From positions 186,001 through 250,000 of the forward strand of contig JAEUWP010000459.1 in the NCBI GenBank assembly GCA_018524725.1: DNA of 64,000 nt. Reading direction: 5' to 3'. The position numbers and the translations under genes were made by a program. Below the pieces are notes generated by a model. It was not told the origin of the DNA, ran no database searches, and was given only the letters and a program-made list of their open reading frames with translations. Positions 11,239-22,010 of the stretch are shown here, in pieces. Within the stretch, counting starts at the first letter, position 1. Each line of letters opens with the position of its first letter. The DNA comes from Podaxis mareebaensis. Taxonomy: Eukaryota; Basidiomycota; Agaricomycetes; Agaricales; Agaricaceae.

Positions 11239-12465
11239 ATGCAACAGTCTGCAGCCCTTTTGATCACTGGTGCATTTCATACAACACCCACAGGCAGAGT
11301 CGAGGCCATTGCTGGCCTTATCCCCATTCAACTCCATCTCTTCAAACTTGCCAAACAATGCTCTCTCCAATTCCAAACTCTCCCTTCCTCTCACCCCCTT
11401 AAAATCCTCACATGTGACATTGATCCACTTGATGTGTGCTCTATAAAAATTCAATCCATGGTGCTAGACTTTGTGTCTGACACCCAACTTGTTTTGGATT
11501 GGTTCAACTGCCTCCATCCTAGTGCCAAACCTGGTCAGTGCCTTGTTGATCACTTTGACTCTCAGATTCACTTCCATCAATGTCCCACTCCCACTGATAA
11601 TAACATAAAAGCTTGTTATATACAGTCTCTCAATGTAGCTAGGGACTCTTCTTTATCTTCTCCCATTTCATTAGTTGTTTCATCTGATGGTTCTGTTCCT
11701 CTCAATCTGTGGCTCTCTGCTATCTCTGCTTTTCTTGTCTTCAGTTCTTCTACTTCTGACATCCTTTCCTCTTCCATCCACCCCTGTGGGGAAGTTACTT
11801 CTTCTGACTCTGAATCCTATGCCATCTGTCTCAGTCTCTTTTCTTCTGTTTCTCTTGCTATCTCTCATAGTTGTTCATCTATCTCTTTATTTACAGACTC
11901 AATTTCTTCTGCAAAATTACTCTTTAATTATGGCCCCCACAGTGCTCACAAAGATGCTTTAGCAGTCATACCTCTTCTCTGAGAGTGGTTGTCCTCCCCC
12001 CCCCCTCAACAACATCCATTTCTGGTCAGTCCCATCATCCAAAAAATGGTCAGTTCACTTCAAGCCCACAATCTTGCCAAGTTGCTGTATATCCCCAACA
12101 ACCCATGGTTCCCCTTCCATACCTCTCTAGGCTACATTCACAACCATTACACCAATAAATGTCTTGCTCTTTGGAGACAAAAAATGAATGTGCCCAAATA
12201 CCAAGGACACAATTGGCTTCCTCTTACTAACCCTGCAGACCAACCCCTGGAACCCAAGTATGCCAAAGGTGGCACCTGGCTCTCTTCAGGCCCTGGCACT
12301 GACCCAAACCTCTGTGTGCACTTTACCTGCTGTGTAACTGACCATGCACCTATTGGCACTTTCAGACAGCACTTCTTCCCAGGGTGCTATATCACCTCCT
12401 GCCCATGTAGTGAAGAACTTGAGACTCAGGACCACATCATTCACCACTGTCCCCTCTACCATTAA
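11239..12465 (+). pseudogene. LINE RNase H plus C-terminal Cys/His module (copy 2)
   Basis: RNase H domain with the three acidic residues visible: 'VVSSDGSVPLN' (Asp), 'EVTSSDSESYAICL' (Glu) and 'SLFTDSISSAKLLF' (Asp). The first ORF runs 11239-11982; after a stop the second (11989-12465) reads 'CLALWRQKMNVPKYQGHNWL' and closes with 'ITSCPCSEELETQDHIIHHC', a Cys/His module common at the end of these LINE ORF2 proteins. Upstream 'VEAIAGLIPIQLHLFKLA' is the RT-RNase H connection. Only the stop at 11982 separates it from being continuous, so this is the least damaged RNase H of the four LINE copies. Confidence 0.85.
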
Positions 12466-12930
12466 CCTTATGGTATCCAAATGAATATCTTTTGGCTCAT
12501 CAAGTTCTTATGTGAAAACCTGGCAGCATTCTCCTTCACTGACCAGATACAAGGACCAATCACCTTTGAGGACTACAACACTCAATGGCTTACTCAATGA
12601 GAAAGGCTGGCCTTACATAGTGCTCTGGATGTTCACTAAAGGGTCTTTCTTCATCTCTATGTACACTTGCCTCTAACTAGCTCTATCTCTCCTCTCCTTC
12701 TTCTCTTTCATCTCTTTTCTCTCTCTCTGATTGATTAGCTGTACAATATATTTTGTGTAGGTTGCCTCATTGCTAGCTCCCTCACCCCCCTCCCTCTTTC
12801 TCCTTCATTTTTCTCTCTCCCTGTTTCCTTCTCTAGTTTGTCAGGTTTCAGCTCTTGGGACTGCTATCATGCACCTGTTTGTAGTAGTTAGTCTATTACA
12901 ATAAATGTTGATTTTTTTTTTTTTTAAAAA
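12466..12930 (+). other. LINE copy 2 3' untranslated tail
   Basis: Pyrimidine-rich, no ORF, ending 'attacaataaatgttgat' followed by T and A runs. It matches the tails of copy 1, copy 3 and the minus-strand copy. Confidence 0.8.
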
Positions 12931-12945
12931 AAAGGGATGGGTTGG
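12931..12945. repeat. Target-site duplication of LINE copy 2 (right)
   Basis: Exact repeat of 8224-8238 (15 bp). Element B resumes immediately after it with sequence homologous to C 17950-18000. Confidence 0.9.
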
Positions 12946-14036
12946 ATGTCGAGCATTCCAATACTCAATGTATTCTCATAGAGTCATAGCAATGCAACTA
13001 AGATGGTAAAACATCTGGTTCTAGGGTGACTGACTCATTGGTCATCCTGATGGGCAAGTCCTGTCACCTTCACTTGGACAACTTCTTGGAGGGTGTTGGT
13101 TCTTGACTAGTGCTAGGTGCACTAGTCTTGGAAGAGGTTGTGTTCAGGTGAGTGCACCCAGCACTCACCTTCTTGGATGTGGTAGGAGATAGCTTGGTCT
13201 GTGTACCTGCCTTGGAAGATGAAGATGATGAGTGAGCAATGCCAGTGCTCACTTTGGAGGAAGATATAGAGAATGTGTGAGTCATTGGAGTACTTGCAAC
13301 TGAAGCATATGATTTTGGTCAAGCTGATGAGCTCAACACAGGTTGTTGTTGCTGTTGTAGTGGAGTTGGGACAGCTCCACTGGGAGGTGTTAGAGAACCA
13401 GATAGGGCCCTCTTTTTTGATGCATGGATCATAGCCTCAAGCTCATACTTTCTCAATCGCTGTACAGCAGAGAGAGTATCATTGAGGTGACAGAGGTGTC
13501 CTTTGAGGACACTAATGTATGTGTTTGTTTTGTATGATCTCAATGAGCTTGTTGAGAACTTGATTGATTGACTTGTCAAACAGGTCAATCATGTCAATGA
13601 GGTAGTCATTTAACCTGACCTCATGTAATCAAGATACAAGGCCCAAGTTCTGTTCCTTGTATTGTTGGTGGAGTAGGTCTTGCTCTGATATGTGTTGTTT
13701 GCCTTTGGCTCTTGATAGCCTGGATGTCATCAAGGGTGTGGGGTGGAGTGGTTGCTGAGTGTATTCACTTGGCATGGGTGGATAGTGATGGTGATGGGCC
13801 AACTGGAGTGCAGTTGGCAACAGTGGCAGAGATGCATAATAAGGATGGTAGGGTATTATTGTCAGGTGAGGAAGCATTGGTGGTGGAGGAGGGTAGTATG
13901 CAGGGTTCAGATAACCCTTTGGGTAGGGATTGAATGGTGGGTGGCCAAATCAACAATTTGGCCACTGCTTGAATTGTGGTTGTTGAGACATTGATGTTGG
14001 TATTGTTGACAGCAAAGTGCAGTGAGGGTCTTGGTG
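12946..14036 (-). pseudogene. Chromovirus accessory protein, N-terminal and middle part (element B), broken
   Basis: The minus strand encodes the same protein as 18934-20439 in element C. In order: a Pro/Gln/His-rich stretch around 13629-13930 ('HHHHYPPMPSEYTQQ', 'SRAKGKQHISEQDLL'), a helical segment ('LNDTLSAVQRLRKYELEA', 13319-13588) and a Ser/Lys/Thr-rich linker (13070-13285). A deletion relative to C joins about 13060 to 13010 and removes the region equivalent to C 18030-19185. Stops break it. The far N-terminus lies beyond the LTR inserted at 14042. Confidence 0.7.
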
Positions 14037-14041
14037 CCCTT
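14037..14041. repeat. Target-site duplication CCCTT (left) of inserted LTR
   Basis: The same 5 bp recurs at 14763-14767. The intact homologous site in element C (about 20145) reads 'tggtgcccttgctga' with one copy. Confidence 0.88.
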
Positions 14042-14762
14042 TGTTATGGACTTCACTTTGTGCCCATTAAACTCACAGAGCCTTGGTTACAACCTGGATT
14101 CTGTGGATCATATTCAGTTTAACCTTTTCTCCCTTTCTGTTGGACCTTTCTCCTTGCTAATACTTTTATCCGTCCCTGTCCCTTCCATTATTTTCCTTAT
14201 CCAATCTTCTTATCTGATTATCTTGTGTTTTTCCATTTATCCATGGCTTTTCCCTTTACCCTTGATTATCTCCCACTTATCTTGGTTTTTCAATTATCTG
14301 ATGTTTCACTTCCACCCCCATCCTTTCAGATGTCCAGATGCTTTGTAGATGGACTCCTTATTCTGGTATCTTCACCATGGTTATCAGTTCACATGTCTCT
14401 AGTATTCTCCTTTGAGCAGTTACTATTGTTTCTTGCTTAACTACTACTCTCTGGACTTTATCCTGACTACTAGTATATAAGTAGGATCACTACTGTTTGT
14501 ACTCCTCAGTCAGAATATCAACTTAGATCTTCCTCCTCTCTCCTGCCTGTCCACTACAAGTCTGCTCCTCAGTCCAGGCTTGTCCTGTCTTTGTCTGTTC
14601 TCTGTCCACTCATCTGCTTGAGTCCATAGTTGGTCAAGTGAGGCCACCATGGTATCAGAGGGGTGCAACATATAAGTTGAAGCCAAGGCCTCAACCCTGT
14701 GTCTGCATGCATCTGCCCTTGGCCACCCATGGTCCACCCCTGTCCAGAGTCAGTTCTTAACA
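14042..14762 (+). mobile_element. Solo LTR (721 bp) inserted in element B
   Basis: It begins 'tgtta' and ends 'taaca' (5-bp inverted ends), is bounded by CCCTT on both sides and is absent from the homologous place in element C. A TATA-like 'tatataagtag' lies at about 14473, which suggests plus-strand transcription. It has no homology to the LTRs of B or C, so it comes from another family, possibly copia-like. Near 14648 the sequence 'tggtatcagagg' closely resembles the classic tRNA-Met primer-binding site that normally follows an LTR rather than lying in it. No protein is encoded. Confidence 0.85.
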
Positions 14763-14767
14763 CCCTT

Positions 14768-15050
14768 GCTGAGGCTCAGGCTGACTCATGAATGTTGGGA
14801 TGGGGTCTGAAGTCATGTCCATCAACTCCCTCCCTCTCCCAGGACCTGTCCAGGGTCCTTGGAAAGTAGATGCTGCAGAGCTGCTTGCACTGCTCTACTG
14901 AGGCAGGGAGATTGGTGGTTGCTGTGGTTGTTGTGAATACTGGGGGTTCATGGTGGTGGTGGAAAGAGAAGAGGTGACCTTTGCAAGTCACTGTTAGTAA
15001 TATATTGTAAGATTACCAGGGTCAAAGTTAATCTCTTTGACCTGATTTGT
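14768..15050 (-). pseudogene. Chromovirus accessory protein, N-terminus (element B)
   Basis: This is the minus-strand continuation of the accessory ORF up to its start region. It is homologous to 20160-20439 of element C, which begins 'MVGTNQVKEINLNPENPTIY' a few bases after the pol stop. Pro/Gln-rich translation with stops and frame shifts, so not functional. Its position directly after the chromodomain end of pol matches element C, so this gene order is a family feature. Confidence 0.65.
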
Positions 15051-15059
15051 GCCTACCAT

Positions 15060-16489
15060 TTCTAGTAGGCTATGATTGGAGTCGAAGTTGCTGAACCTTT
15101 GACACTCCTTGCAGCTCCAGGTACCTATCCAATGCCATGAGCTCTTCATAGTATTGTATTGGTAAACTGATGGCCTATGATCTCATCAATGAACCATTCA
15201 TGTTCATTGTCAAACCTGAAGTTGTATGGTTTGGGCTGCAATCATTCCAGGAATAAGGTGTTGTCTGAGGCATGATATGGCCTCAGAAGGTTTACATGAA
15301 ACACCAGATAGATTTTCCAGTATAATAACACTGGGGGCAGTTCCAACTTGTAATTGGAAGTCTCTGGCTTCAATTCTAGGACTTTGTAAGGTCCTATAAA
15401 CTTTGGATAGAGCTTTTAGGCTCTGTCTTTTGGTAACAAGAGGTTCTGTGTAGAAAGGTAAACTAAATCTCCTTTCTCAATGTAAGGTTCTGGCCTTCAT
15501 TTTTTGTTGGCATTGCAGGTTTGGAAAACCTGTGATTCTATAATTGTGTCATGGGTGGCTGCTAAGTTTAGCAGCACTGCTTTTGCAAAGGTTTTTATCC
15601 CTTTGTGGATGGTTTCAGCATTGCAGCTGTCCTGGATTATAGATGGCATGTATCCATAATTCAACTTGAATGGGGTGTATTTCATAGTTGATGAAATACT
15701 CAAGTTGATTGCAAACTCAGTCAACAGTGCTTTATTGACCCAGTTAGTTTGGTTGTAATGCACTGTTGTGCAGAAGATCTGGCTGATACTGTGGTTCATC
15801 AGCTTGGTCTGACCATCTGTGTGTGGGTGGAATGAAGTTGACATTAGGAGCTTGGCTCCTAATATCTTGTGGAGCTCCCTCCACCAAGTGGATGTGAATT
15901 TTGAGTCTCAATCACTCACAATTGAGCTTGGTAGGCCATATAGTTGTACAATATCTCATATGTATATCTATGACAGCTCTGATGCTGTCATTTTGGTGTG
16001 CACTGGTATTAAGTGCACCATGCTTGTCATTCAGCACATGACTACCTAAAGGTAGTTGAAGCCTTTGGACTCTGGAAATGGACTGACAAAGTCCATCCCA
16101 ATTGAATCCCAGGGTTTGGTGGGTATCAGTAGAGAGTGTAGCTCTCCACTGGGTTTCACATTCAACATTTTGGTTCAAGTGCATGTTTTGCAGGTTCCAC
16201 AAAATTTGTGGCAATCTTTGACTACTGAGGGCCACTAGTACTATCTGTGAATGTATTCTGCTGTTCACTGGTCACTTAGGTGTCCCACTATCTTGTGGGC
16301 CTTTGTCAGTATCTGGGTTATAAGTCATCTGTCATTCAGTATACAGACAACTTGGTCTCCTAGAGGAGTTTTCTTCAATATTACTCCTCAGTTGTCCACA
16401 GAGAAGTCTCTATACTTCTCTGGGGTTTGTTTGACTACATTCATAAGTGGATCTGAGTTGTAGCCTGTAATGACTTTGTCAATAAAGTT
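15060..16489 (-). pseudogene. Chromovirus integrase C-terminus and damaged chromodomain (element B)
   Basis: Integrase pastes the cDNA into the genome, and the chromodomain steers it to marked chromatin. ORF 15497-15844 reads 'MSTSFHPHTDGQTKLMNHSI', the catalytic-core 'SSYHPQTDGQTER.N' box, then 'TPFKLNYGYMPS'. Upstream pieces around 15912-16480 hold the remaining core and zinc-binding region. Downstream at about 15300-15450 the GPY/F module is present. The chromodomain has lost 59 bp between two 'attggt' repeats (junction 15158-15163), which removes the part equivalent to 'EFQVQWSLGDTTWEP' in C. The LINE tail at 16490 cuts the upstream end. Confidence 0.8.
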
Positions 16490-16666
16490 GTTTTTTTTTT
16501 TTTTTTTAAATCAACATTTATTGCAATAGACCTAGCTACTACAAACAGGTGCACAATAGCAGTCCCAATATTGAAACTAGAGAAAAGGAAGGAAAAGAAA
16601 GTAAGAGAAGAGTGAGAGAGGATAGGAAGCAGGTAGCTACACTAGAGATGAGGAATTGAGAAGAAA
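16490..16666 (-). mobile_element. LINE (minus strand), 3' tail, left piece
   Basis: Reverse complement of the LINE 3' end: a T-run at 16490-16507, then 'aaatcaacatttattgcaata' and a purine-rich stretch, matching the tails at 2540-2608 and 12890-12930. It is separated from its coding part (27806-29043) by insertion of element C. Its poly-tail abuts element B integrase sequence. Confidence 0.88.
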
Positions 16667-16671
16667 GATAT
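16667..16671. repeat. Target-site duplication GATAT (left) of element C
   Basis: The 5 bp directly before the left LTR are repeated at 27801-27805, as expected for Ty3 integrase. Confidence 0.92.
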
Positions 16672-16912
16672 TGTAAAGCTTTAGGCTTTATGGTTGAGAG
16701 ACCTCATGCTCACACCAAATAGTTCAAACCTGTTTATTGGGAGACTATGTGGCACAAGCAAAGGTCAGTTGTCCCCGACAACTGAAGTGCCCTAATAAAC
16801 AGTAGGTACAAATATATGATGGAGTGATGGGTAAATAAGAATGGTATCAAAGTATAATACAGTGACATGGGTTACTTGATTTTCAAATTAAGTGTAAGGG
16901 CATGTCCTTACA
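16672..16912 (-). repeat. LTR of element C (3' LTR in sense orientation)
   Basis: 241 bp, TG...CA ends, about 97% identical to 27560-27800. On its right at 16913-16924 is a C-tract, the minus-strand polypurine tract that primes plus-strand DNA synthesis. Confidence 0.95.
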
Positions 16913-16924
16913 CACCCCCCCTCC
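16913..16924 (-). promoter_or_regulatory. Polypurine tract of element C
   Basis: The minus strand reads a G-rich run ending in GTG just before the LTR start TGTAAGG. The same purine run precedes the LTRs at 7193 (minus) and 47376 (plus), so it is conserved between the two families. Confidence 0.8.
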
Positions 16925-17279
16925 AGACCATTTTATGGTCTCTTGGTGTGAGAGAGGAGAGGATTAATAAATAGTTGTGTATGATAGGGTATAGGTCTGA
17001 GACGAATGAGATGCTCGGTTTCAGGGTATAGGGTATGTGGCTGAGATGACTAGGTTGCTTGGATACAGTTTTAATAAGTGGTGAGGCCAAAGGGGTAAAG
17101 TCCCTCGGCTGGTGTGCAGGGAGTCGAGTCATGAGACTTGACCATGATAGGGGCCAGGCTATGAGGCCTGGGAGAGGATATGAGTGGGATCAAGTCATGA
17201 GACTTGATGAGGATAGTTATATGGCAGAGTGACTAGGTCGCTCCCCTGTCATCAATAGAAAATTAGGTGGGGGGCAATG

Positions 17280-20200
17280 AAGTTCCCCCAGCCCTAGGTG
17301 TGGAGCTGTTTGATGACACAATATCATCATCAGATGTGTTGGTGGGTGATGACTTGCTTTTGGGAGGAAGGATGGAGGGATGATCAACCTCCATTAGTCA
17401 GGCTTCAGTCAAGGGGTGATCCTCAACCTGAGCCTCACTGGATGTGATGGGCAGAGTCAATTTGCTAGACCCATCAACTACAGGCATGGTTGGGGGCTTG
17501 AACAGGTGTGGAGGGTACTCCCACTTGCTTAGGAGGCAGAAGTGAGTAGGGCCCCCAGCCTTTAACCAGCTGGGGTTGTCTTGCATTTCCTTCCCTGTGC
17601 AAAGGAATTCTCATTGTTCGAAGAAGTATGACCTGAGAAGGTCGTGGTCATTGGGGTAGAACCACCTGTCCCATCTCTTGATGGCTGGGGGTGGTCTATA
17701 TAGGTCGAGACGACAGATACATTCATCATCCTAGTCATGATACATGGACTGGTGACTAGGTTCACCAGTATAGGATTGATCCAAGTAATGGATCCCAAAG
17801 AGGTAAGCATGGTCAACCCAGGATGGGTCAACTCCATTGTGGATGAGAACCTTGGCAATGGTGTCAAGGTTCATGTTTGGCACTTGACTATTGTCAATGT
17901 CAAGCAATCAGAAATCACATGTTGGTCCTGGTTGTGGGACAAAGGGGCATTCAGGATGTTGAGTGTTCCAATGCTTGATGTATTCTCTATAAAGTCATGG
18001 TGATGCAACTAGGACAGCAAAGAGCTGGGTGAATCTCACCTGGCCAGTGCAATTGGGGCCATGTTCAGGTGGCCCAAAGAAGTGAGCTAGGCCATACCCA
18101 AAAGTAGTTCAATGATGTACAAGCTGTCTATACTCAAACAGGATACCATTGATGGGGTTGTTGGACCCTGGGTGGCTATGGGTAAGAAGATATCAACCAA
18201 GATGGTCAATATTGAAGAGGCCAGCTCCCATGGGCTGAGTGAAACCCATGCCCTGGGTCTGGTGTTTGGGATTCGAGATGTGAGCTTGTTCATACACTCA
18301 TGACAGTTGGTGCTTTTCCCTTATCTCAGTGGTTATTCTGGATGGGTGCATGTCTGGGCAGAAGCCACTATGGCACAACAGGAAGATCATCATGTCATCA
18401 TGGTGCTCCTCCTCCATGTGCTGAGCTATTTTGTAGAGCTCAGTCAGGAGGTGGTGTACCTCAGCTCGATGTTCAGCTTTGGCATGATGATTATTGAGAA
18501 GCTTGATCAGCTTCTCTACTTCACAGGGGGTCATAGGCAGTCCACAATGGGCTGCCTTATAAACTGGATGGGTGGCTGGGATTTCAAACTCCCAGCCTTT
18601 GCATTCCACCATTGCAGTGATGGTGGAGGTGGCTCCAGTGAACATGGTATTGGTTTGCCATGAGTAATGAACTCACCACAACAACATGTTCTGCATGCTG
18701 TTGTCACATTCATGACTATGGACCTGGCTGTGTTGCCATAGTCCCCACATGGACAGAATAATGCCATTATGACCTGGCAGGTTGTGGACGATTGGTCGAG
18801 ATGTTGACCTAGAGGTTGATGATTGAGAGGCCTTCTTCTTACCCTTCTTGGGTTTGAAGTCTTCAGCCACATCTTCCTCCTCACTGGAGGACATGGGGGT
18901 CACATCCTCAGGTGTGAGGTAATCAGGGACAACTCAAGGAGCATCCTCGAGTTTGGTGGGGAGATGGACCAGAATGAGTGGTCTGTAGTTGCATGTGGGA
19001 GAGGTGGGACCTGGAATCCCAGGTCCCAACAGTAGTTCTTCAATATACAATGACTGCTCAGAAGCAGTCATCAACAGGAGCAGGGTGTCATCCATTGGGA
19101 CATCATCATAGATGAGTGTGATGTCCAGTTCTTGGGCAACCAACTCATCAGTTGTCCTGACAGGTGAATCTTGTTGCCTTTGCTTGGATGACTTTTTGAC
19201 AGGTGTTGGTTCTTGACTAGTGCCAGGTGCACTAGTCTTGGAGGAGGTTGCTGTCAGGTGAGTGCTGGGAGCACTTGCCTTCTTGGATGTGACAGGTGGT
19301 AGCTTGGTTTGCATACCTGCCTTTGAGGATGAAGATGATGAGCAAGCACTGCCAGTACTTGCTTTGGAAGATGTAGAGGATGTGTGAGTCATTGTGTTAC
19401 TCACAGCTGAAGCATATGATTTTGGTCAAGCTGATGAGCTCAACACAGGTTGTTGTTGCTGTTGTAGTGGAGCTGGGGTGGCTCCACTGGGAGGTGTTAG
19501 AGAACCAGATAGGGTCCTCTTTTTTGATGCATGAATTGTGGCCTCAAGCTTGTACTCTCTCAATTGCTGTACAGCAGAGAGTGTATCATTGAGGCAGTGG
19601 AGGCATCCTTCGAGGATGCTGATGTGCACATTTTTGTTTTGTATAATCTCAACAAGCTTGTTGAGAACTTGATTGATCAACTTGTCAAATGGGTTGATCA
19701 TGTCAATGAGGTGGTCATTTAACCTGACCTCATGTAATTGAGATATGAGGCCCGAGTTCTGTTCCTTGTATTGCTGTTGGAGTAAGTCTTGCTCTGATGC
19801 ACATTGTTTGCCTTTGGCTCTTGACAGCCCAGACGTCATTGGAGGTGTGGGGTGAGGTAGTTGCTGAGTGTATTCACTTGGTGCAGTTGGGTAGTGATGG
19901 TGATGGGCCAACTGGAGTGCAGTTGGCAGTGGCAGCAATGCATGATAGGGGTGGTAAGGCATTGTTGTTGGATGATGGAGCATCAGCAGTGGAGGAGGGT
20001 AGTATGCAGGGTTTGGGTAACCCTGTGGGTATGGATTGAATGGAGGGTGGCCAAATTGTTGATTCAGCCATTGCTTGAATTGTGGGTGTTGAGACATTGA
20101 CATTGGTATCATCAACAGTAAGGCACGATGAGGGTCTTGGTGCCCTTGCTGATGCTCAGGCTGACTCATAAATGTTGGGATGGGGTCTGAGGTTGTGTCC

Positions 20201-20439
20201 ATTGACTCCCTCCCCCTCCCAGGACCTGTCCAGGGTCCTTGGAATGTGGATGGTGCAGAGCCACTTGCACTGCTCTGCTGAGGCATAGAGGTTGGTTGTT
20301 GTGGTTGTTGCAGGTGCTGAGGGTTCATGGTGGTGGTTGTAGAGAGAGAAGAAGTGACCTTTGCAAGTTGCCATTGGTAATATATTGTAGGATTCTCAGG
20401 GTTGAGGTTAATCTCTTTGACCTGATTTGTGCCTACCAT
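17280..20439 (-). pseudogene. Accessory protein downstream of pol in chromovirus C (unknown family), broken
   Basis: A coding region of about 3 kb starts 17 bp after the pol stop. Order from the N-terminus: Met start 'MVGTNQVKEINLNPENPTIY' (20439); Pro/Gln/His-rich stretch; possible coiled-coil ('QDLLQQQYKEQNSGLISQLH', 'IDMINPFDKLINQVLNKLVE'); Ser/Thr/Lys linker (18934-19404); acidic/basic patch 'SSSEEEDVAEDFKPKKGKKK'; then a globular part with 'VEKLIKLLNNHHAKAEHRAE' (18298-18645), 'LFNIDHLG', 'YGLAHFFGPPEHGPNCTGQV', 'VLIHNGVDPSWVDHAYLFG' and 'SWLKAGGPTHFCLL'. The globular part matches the gene at 45780-47200. No named domain recognised. About ten stops split it. No signal peptide or membrane segment, so it is not an envelope-like protein. 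Confidence 0.75.
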
Positions 20440-20455
20440 TTCTGGTAGGCTGTGA

Positions 20456-22010
20456 TCAGGGTCTAAGTTGCTGAACCTTCAACACTCCTTGTAGCTCCAG
20501 GTACCTGTCCAATGCTGCAAGTTCTTTGCAGTATTGTATTGGTTCCCAAGTGGTGTCTCCCAGACTCCACTGGACCTGAAATTCGATCTTGCCATCATTG
20601 GTAAACTGATGGCCTATAATCTCCTCAATGAACCATTCATGCTTGTCATCAAACCCGAAGTCATATGGCTCAGGCCATGATTGTTCCGGGAATAAGGTGT
20701 TGTCTGAGGCATGATATGGCCTCAGAAGATTTACATGAAACACTGGATGGATTTTCTGGCATAATAACACTGGAGGTAGTTCCAATTTGTAATTGGAAGT
20801 CTCTGGCTTCAATTCTAGGACCTTGTAGGGTCCTATAAACTTTGGACAGAGCTTTTGAGCTCTGTCTTTTGGTAATGAGAGGTTCTGTGTAGAAAGGTAG
20901 ACTAAGTCTCCTTTCTCAATACAAGGTTCAGGCCCTTGTTTTTTGTTGGCATTGTGGGTTTGGAAAACCCATGATTCTATTATTGCATCATGGGCAGATG
21001 CTAAGTTTAGCAGCACTGCTTCTGCAAAGGTTTTTATCCCTTTGTGGATGGTTTCAGCATTGCAGCCATCCCAGATCATGGACAGCATATATCCATAATT
21101 CAACTTGAATGGGGTGTATTTCATGGTAGCTGAGATGCTTGAGTTGATTGCAAACTTGGTTAATGGTGCTTTGTCAACCCAATTAGTTTGGTCATAATGT
21201 ACTGTTACACAGAAGATCTGACCAATATTGCAATTCATTCACTTGGTCTGGCCATCCATTTGAGGGTGAAAAGAAGTTGACATTAGGAGCTTGGCTCCTA
21301 ATATCTTGTGAAGTTCTCTCCACCAGGTGGATGTGAATTTTGAGTCTCAATCACTCACAATCAAGCTCAGTAGTCCATGCAAGCATATGATATCTTGTAC
21401 ATAAACCCATGACAGCTCCAATGCTGTCATTTTTGTGTGTACTGGTATTAAGTGCACCATGCTTGTCATTTGGCACATAACTACCCAGAGATAGTTAAAG
21501 CCTCTGGATTCTGGGAATGGACTGATGAAGTCCATCCTGATTGAGTCCCAGGGTTTGGTAGGAACTGGTAGAGAGTGTAGCTCTCCACTGGGTTTTGTGT
21601 TCAATGTCTTGGTTCAAGCACACATCTCACAAGTTCCACAGAACTTGCAACAATCTTTTACCAACAAAGGCCACCAGTACCATCTGTGGACATACTCTGC
21701 TGTTCACTGGTTGCCTAGGTGTCCCACAATTTCATGGGCCTTTGTCAGTACCTGGGTTATGAGTCACCTGTCATTTGGAATACATATGACTCAGTCTCCT
21801 AGGGGGGTTTTCTTTGTGATCACTCCTCAGTTATCCACAGAGAAGTCTCTATACTTCTCTGGGGATTGTTTGACTATACTCATTAATGAATCTGCTTTGT
21901 ATCCGGTGATGACTTTGTCAATGAAGTTGTCCCCAATGGTGAAACTGGTGGTGTTGCCAGTTGCAGAGAGTGACTCACCAAGGGTTATTCCCTTGGTTTT
22001 GCATTTTTAT
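20456..22010 (-). pseudogene. Chromovirus C integrase with GPY/F module and chromodomain
   Basis: The core begins near 21604 with 'SGELHSLPVPTKPWDSIRMD' (catalytic 'W..I.MDFI' Asp) and 'SMVHLIPVHTKMTALELSWV', then 'DSKFTSTWWRELHKILGA' (second Asp; a stop sits just before it). ORF 20456-21238 (260 residues) carries 'TPFKLNYGYM', the GPY/F module 'KFIGPYKVLELKPETSNYKL', 'HPVFHVNLLRPY', and at about residues 200-250 a chromodomain: 'HEWFIEEIIGHQ', 'EFQVQWSLGDTTWEP', with the aromatic cage positions partly kept. The chromodomain should read histone methylation and direct insertion to heterochromatin. Stops near 21238 and 21347 disable it. Confidence 0.88.

Larger units (their letters stand above)
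8239..12930 (+). mobile_element. LINE copy 2, nearly complete (zinc-knuckle ORF1 end, EN, RT, RNase H)
   Basis: A 4.7-kb non-LTR retrotransposon of the Tad1/I-like type with apurinic-type endonuclease, RT and RNase H in one ORF2, ending in a T-run/A-run. It is bounded by a 15-bp target duplication and sits inside the accessory gene of element B. The 5' end lies within ORF1, of which only the zinc-knuckle C-terminus remains, so the copy is 5'-truncated as is common for target-primed insertion. ORF2 keeps long open stretches (9472-10386, 10606-11184, 11239-11982) but has several stops, so it is not autonomous. Best-preserved LINE here. Confidence 0.92.
6952..16489 (-). mobile_element. Ty3 chromovirus B, truncated and interrupted three times
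   Basis: This is a minus-strand Ty3 element of the same family as C. Reading leftward it keeps the integrase C-terminus and a damaged chromodomain (16480-15060), the accessory ORF region (15000-12931 and 8238-7198) and the 3' LTR (7193-6952). It is interrupted by a LINE (8239-12930), by an LTR (14042-14762) and, at 16490, by a minus-strand LINE. The gag, protease and RT part and the other LTR are not found to the right of 29043. Against C it also lacks about 1.15 kb of the accessory region (C 18030-19185). Confidence 0.85.

Noticed and set aside
14042..14762. Plus-strand ORFs of 108 and 71 codons as genes
   Set aside because: Both lie inside an LTR defined by a target duplication and show only hydrophobic low-complexity translation.
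17737..18003. Plus-strand ORF across the accessory gene of element C
   Set aside because: Opposite frame of the accessory protein, whose homologues in B and at 46490-46690 support the minus strand instead.
17280..20439. Envelope-like gene downstream of pol
   Set aside because: No signal peptide, membrane segment, furin-type site or fusion-peptide-like stretch; low-complexity and globular parts instead.
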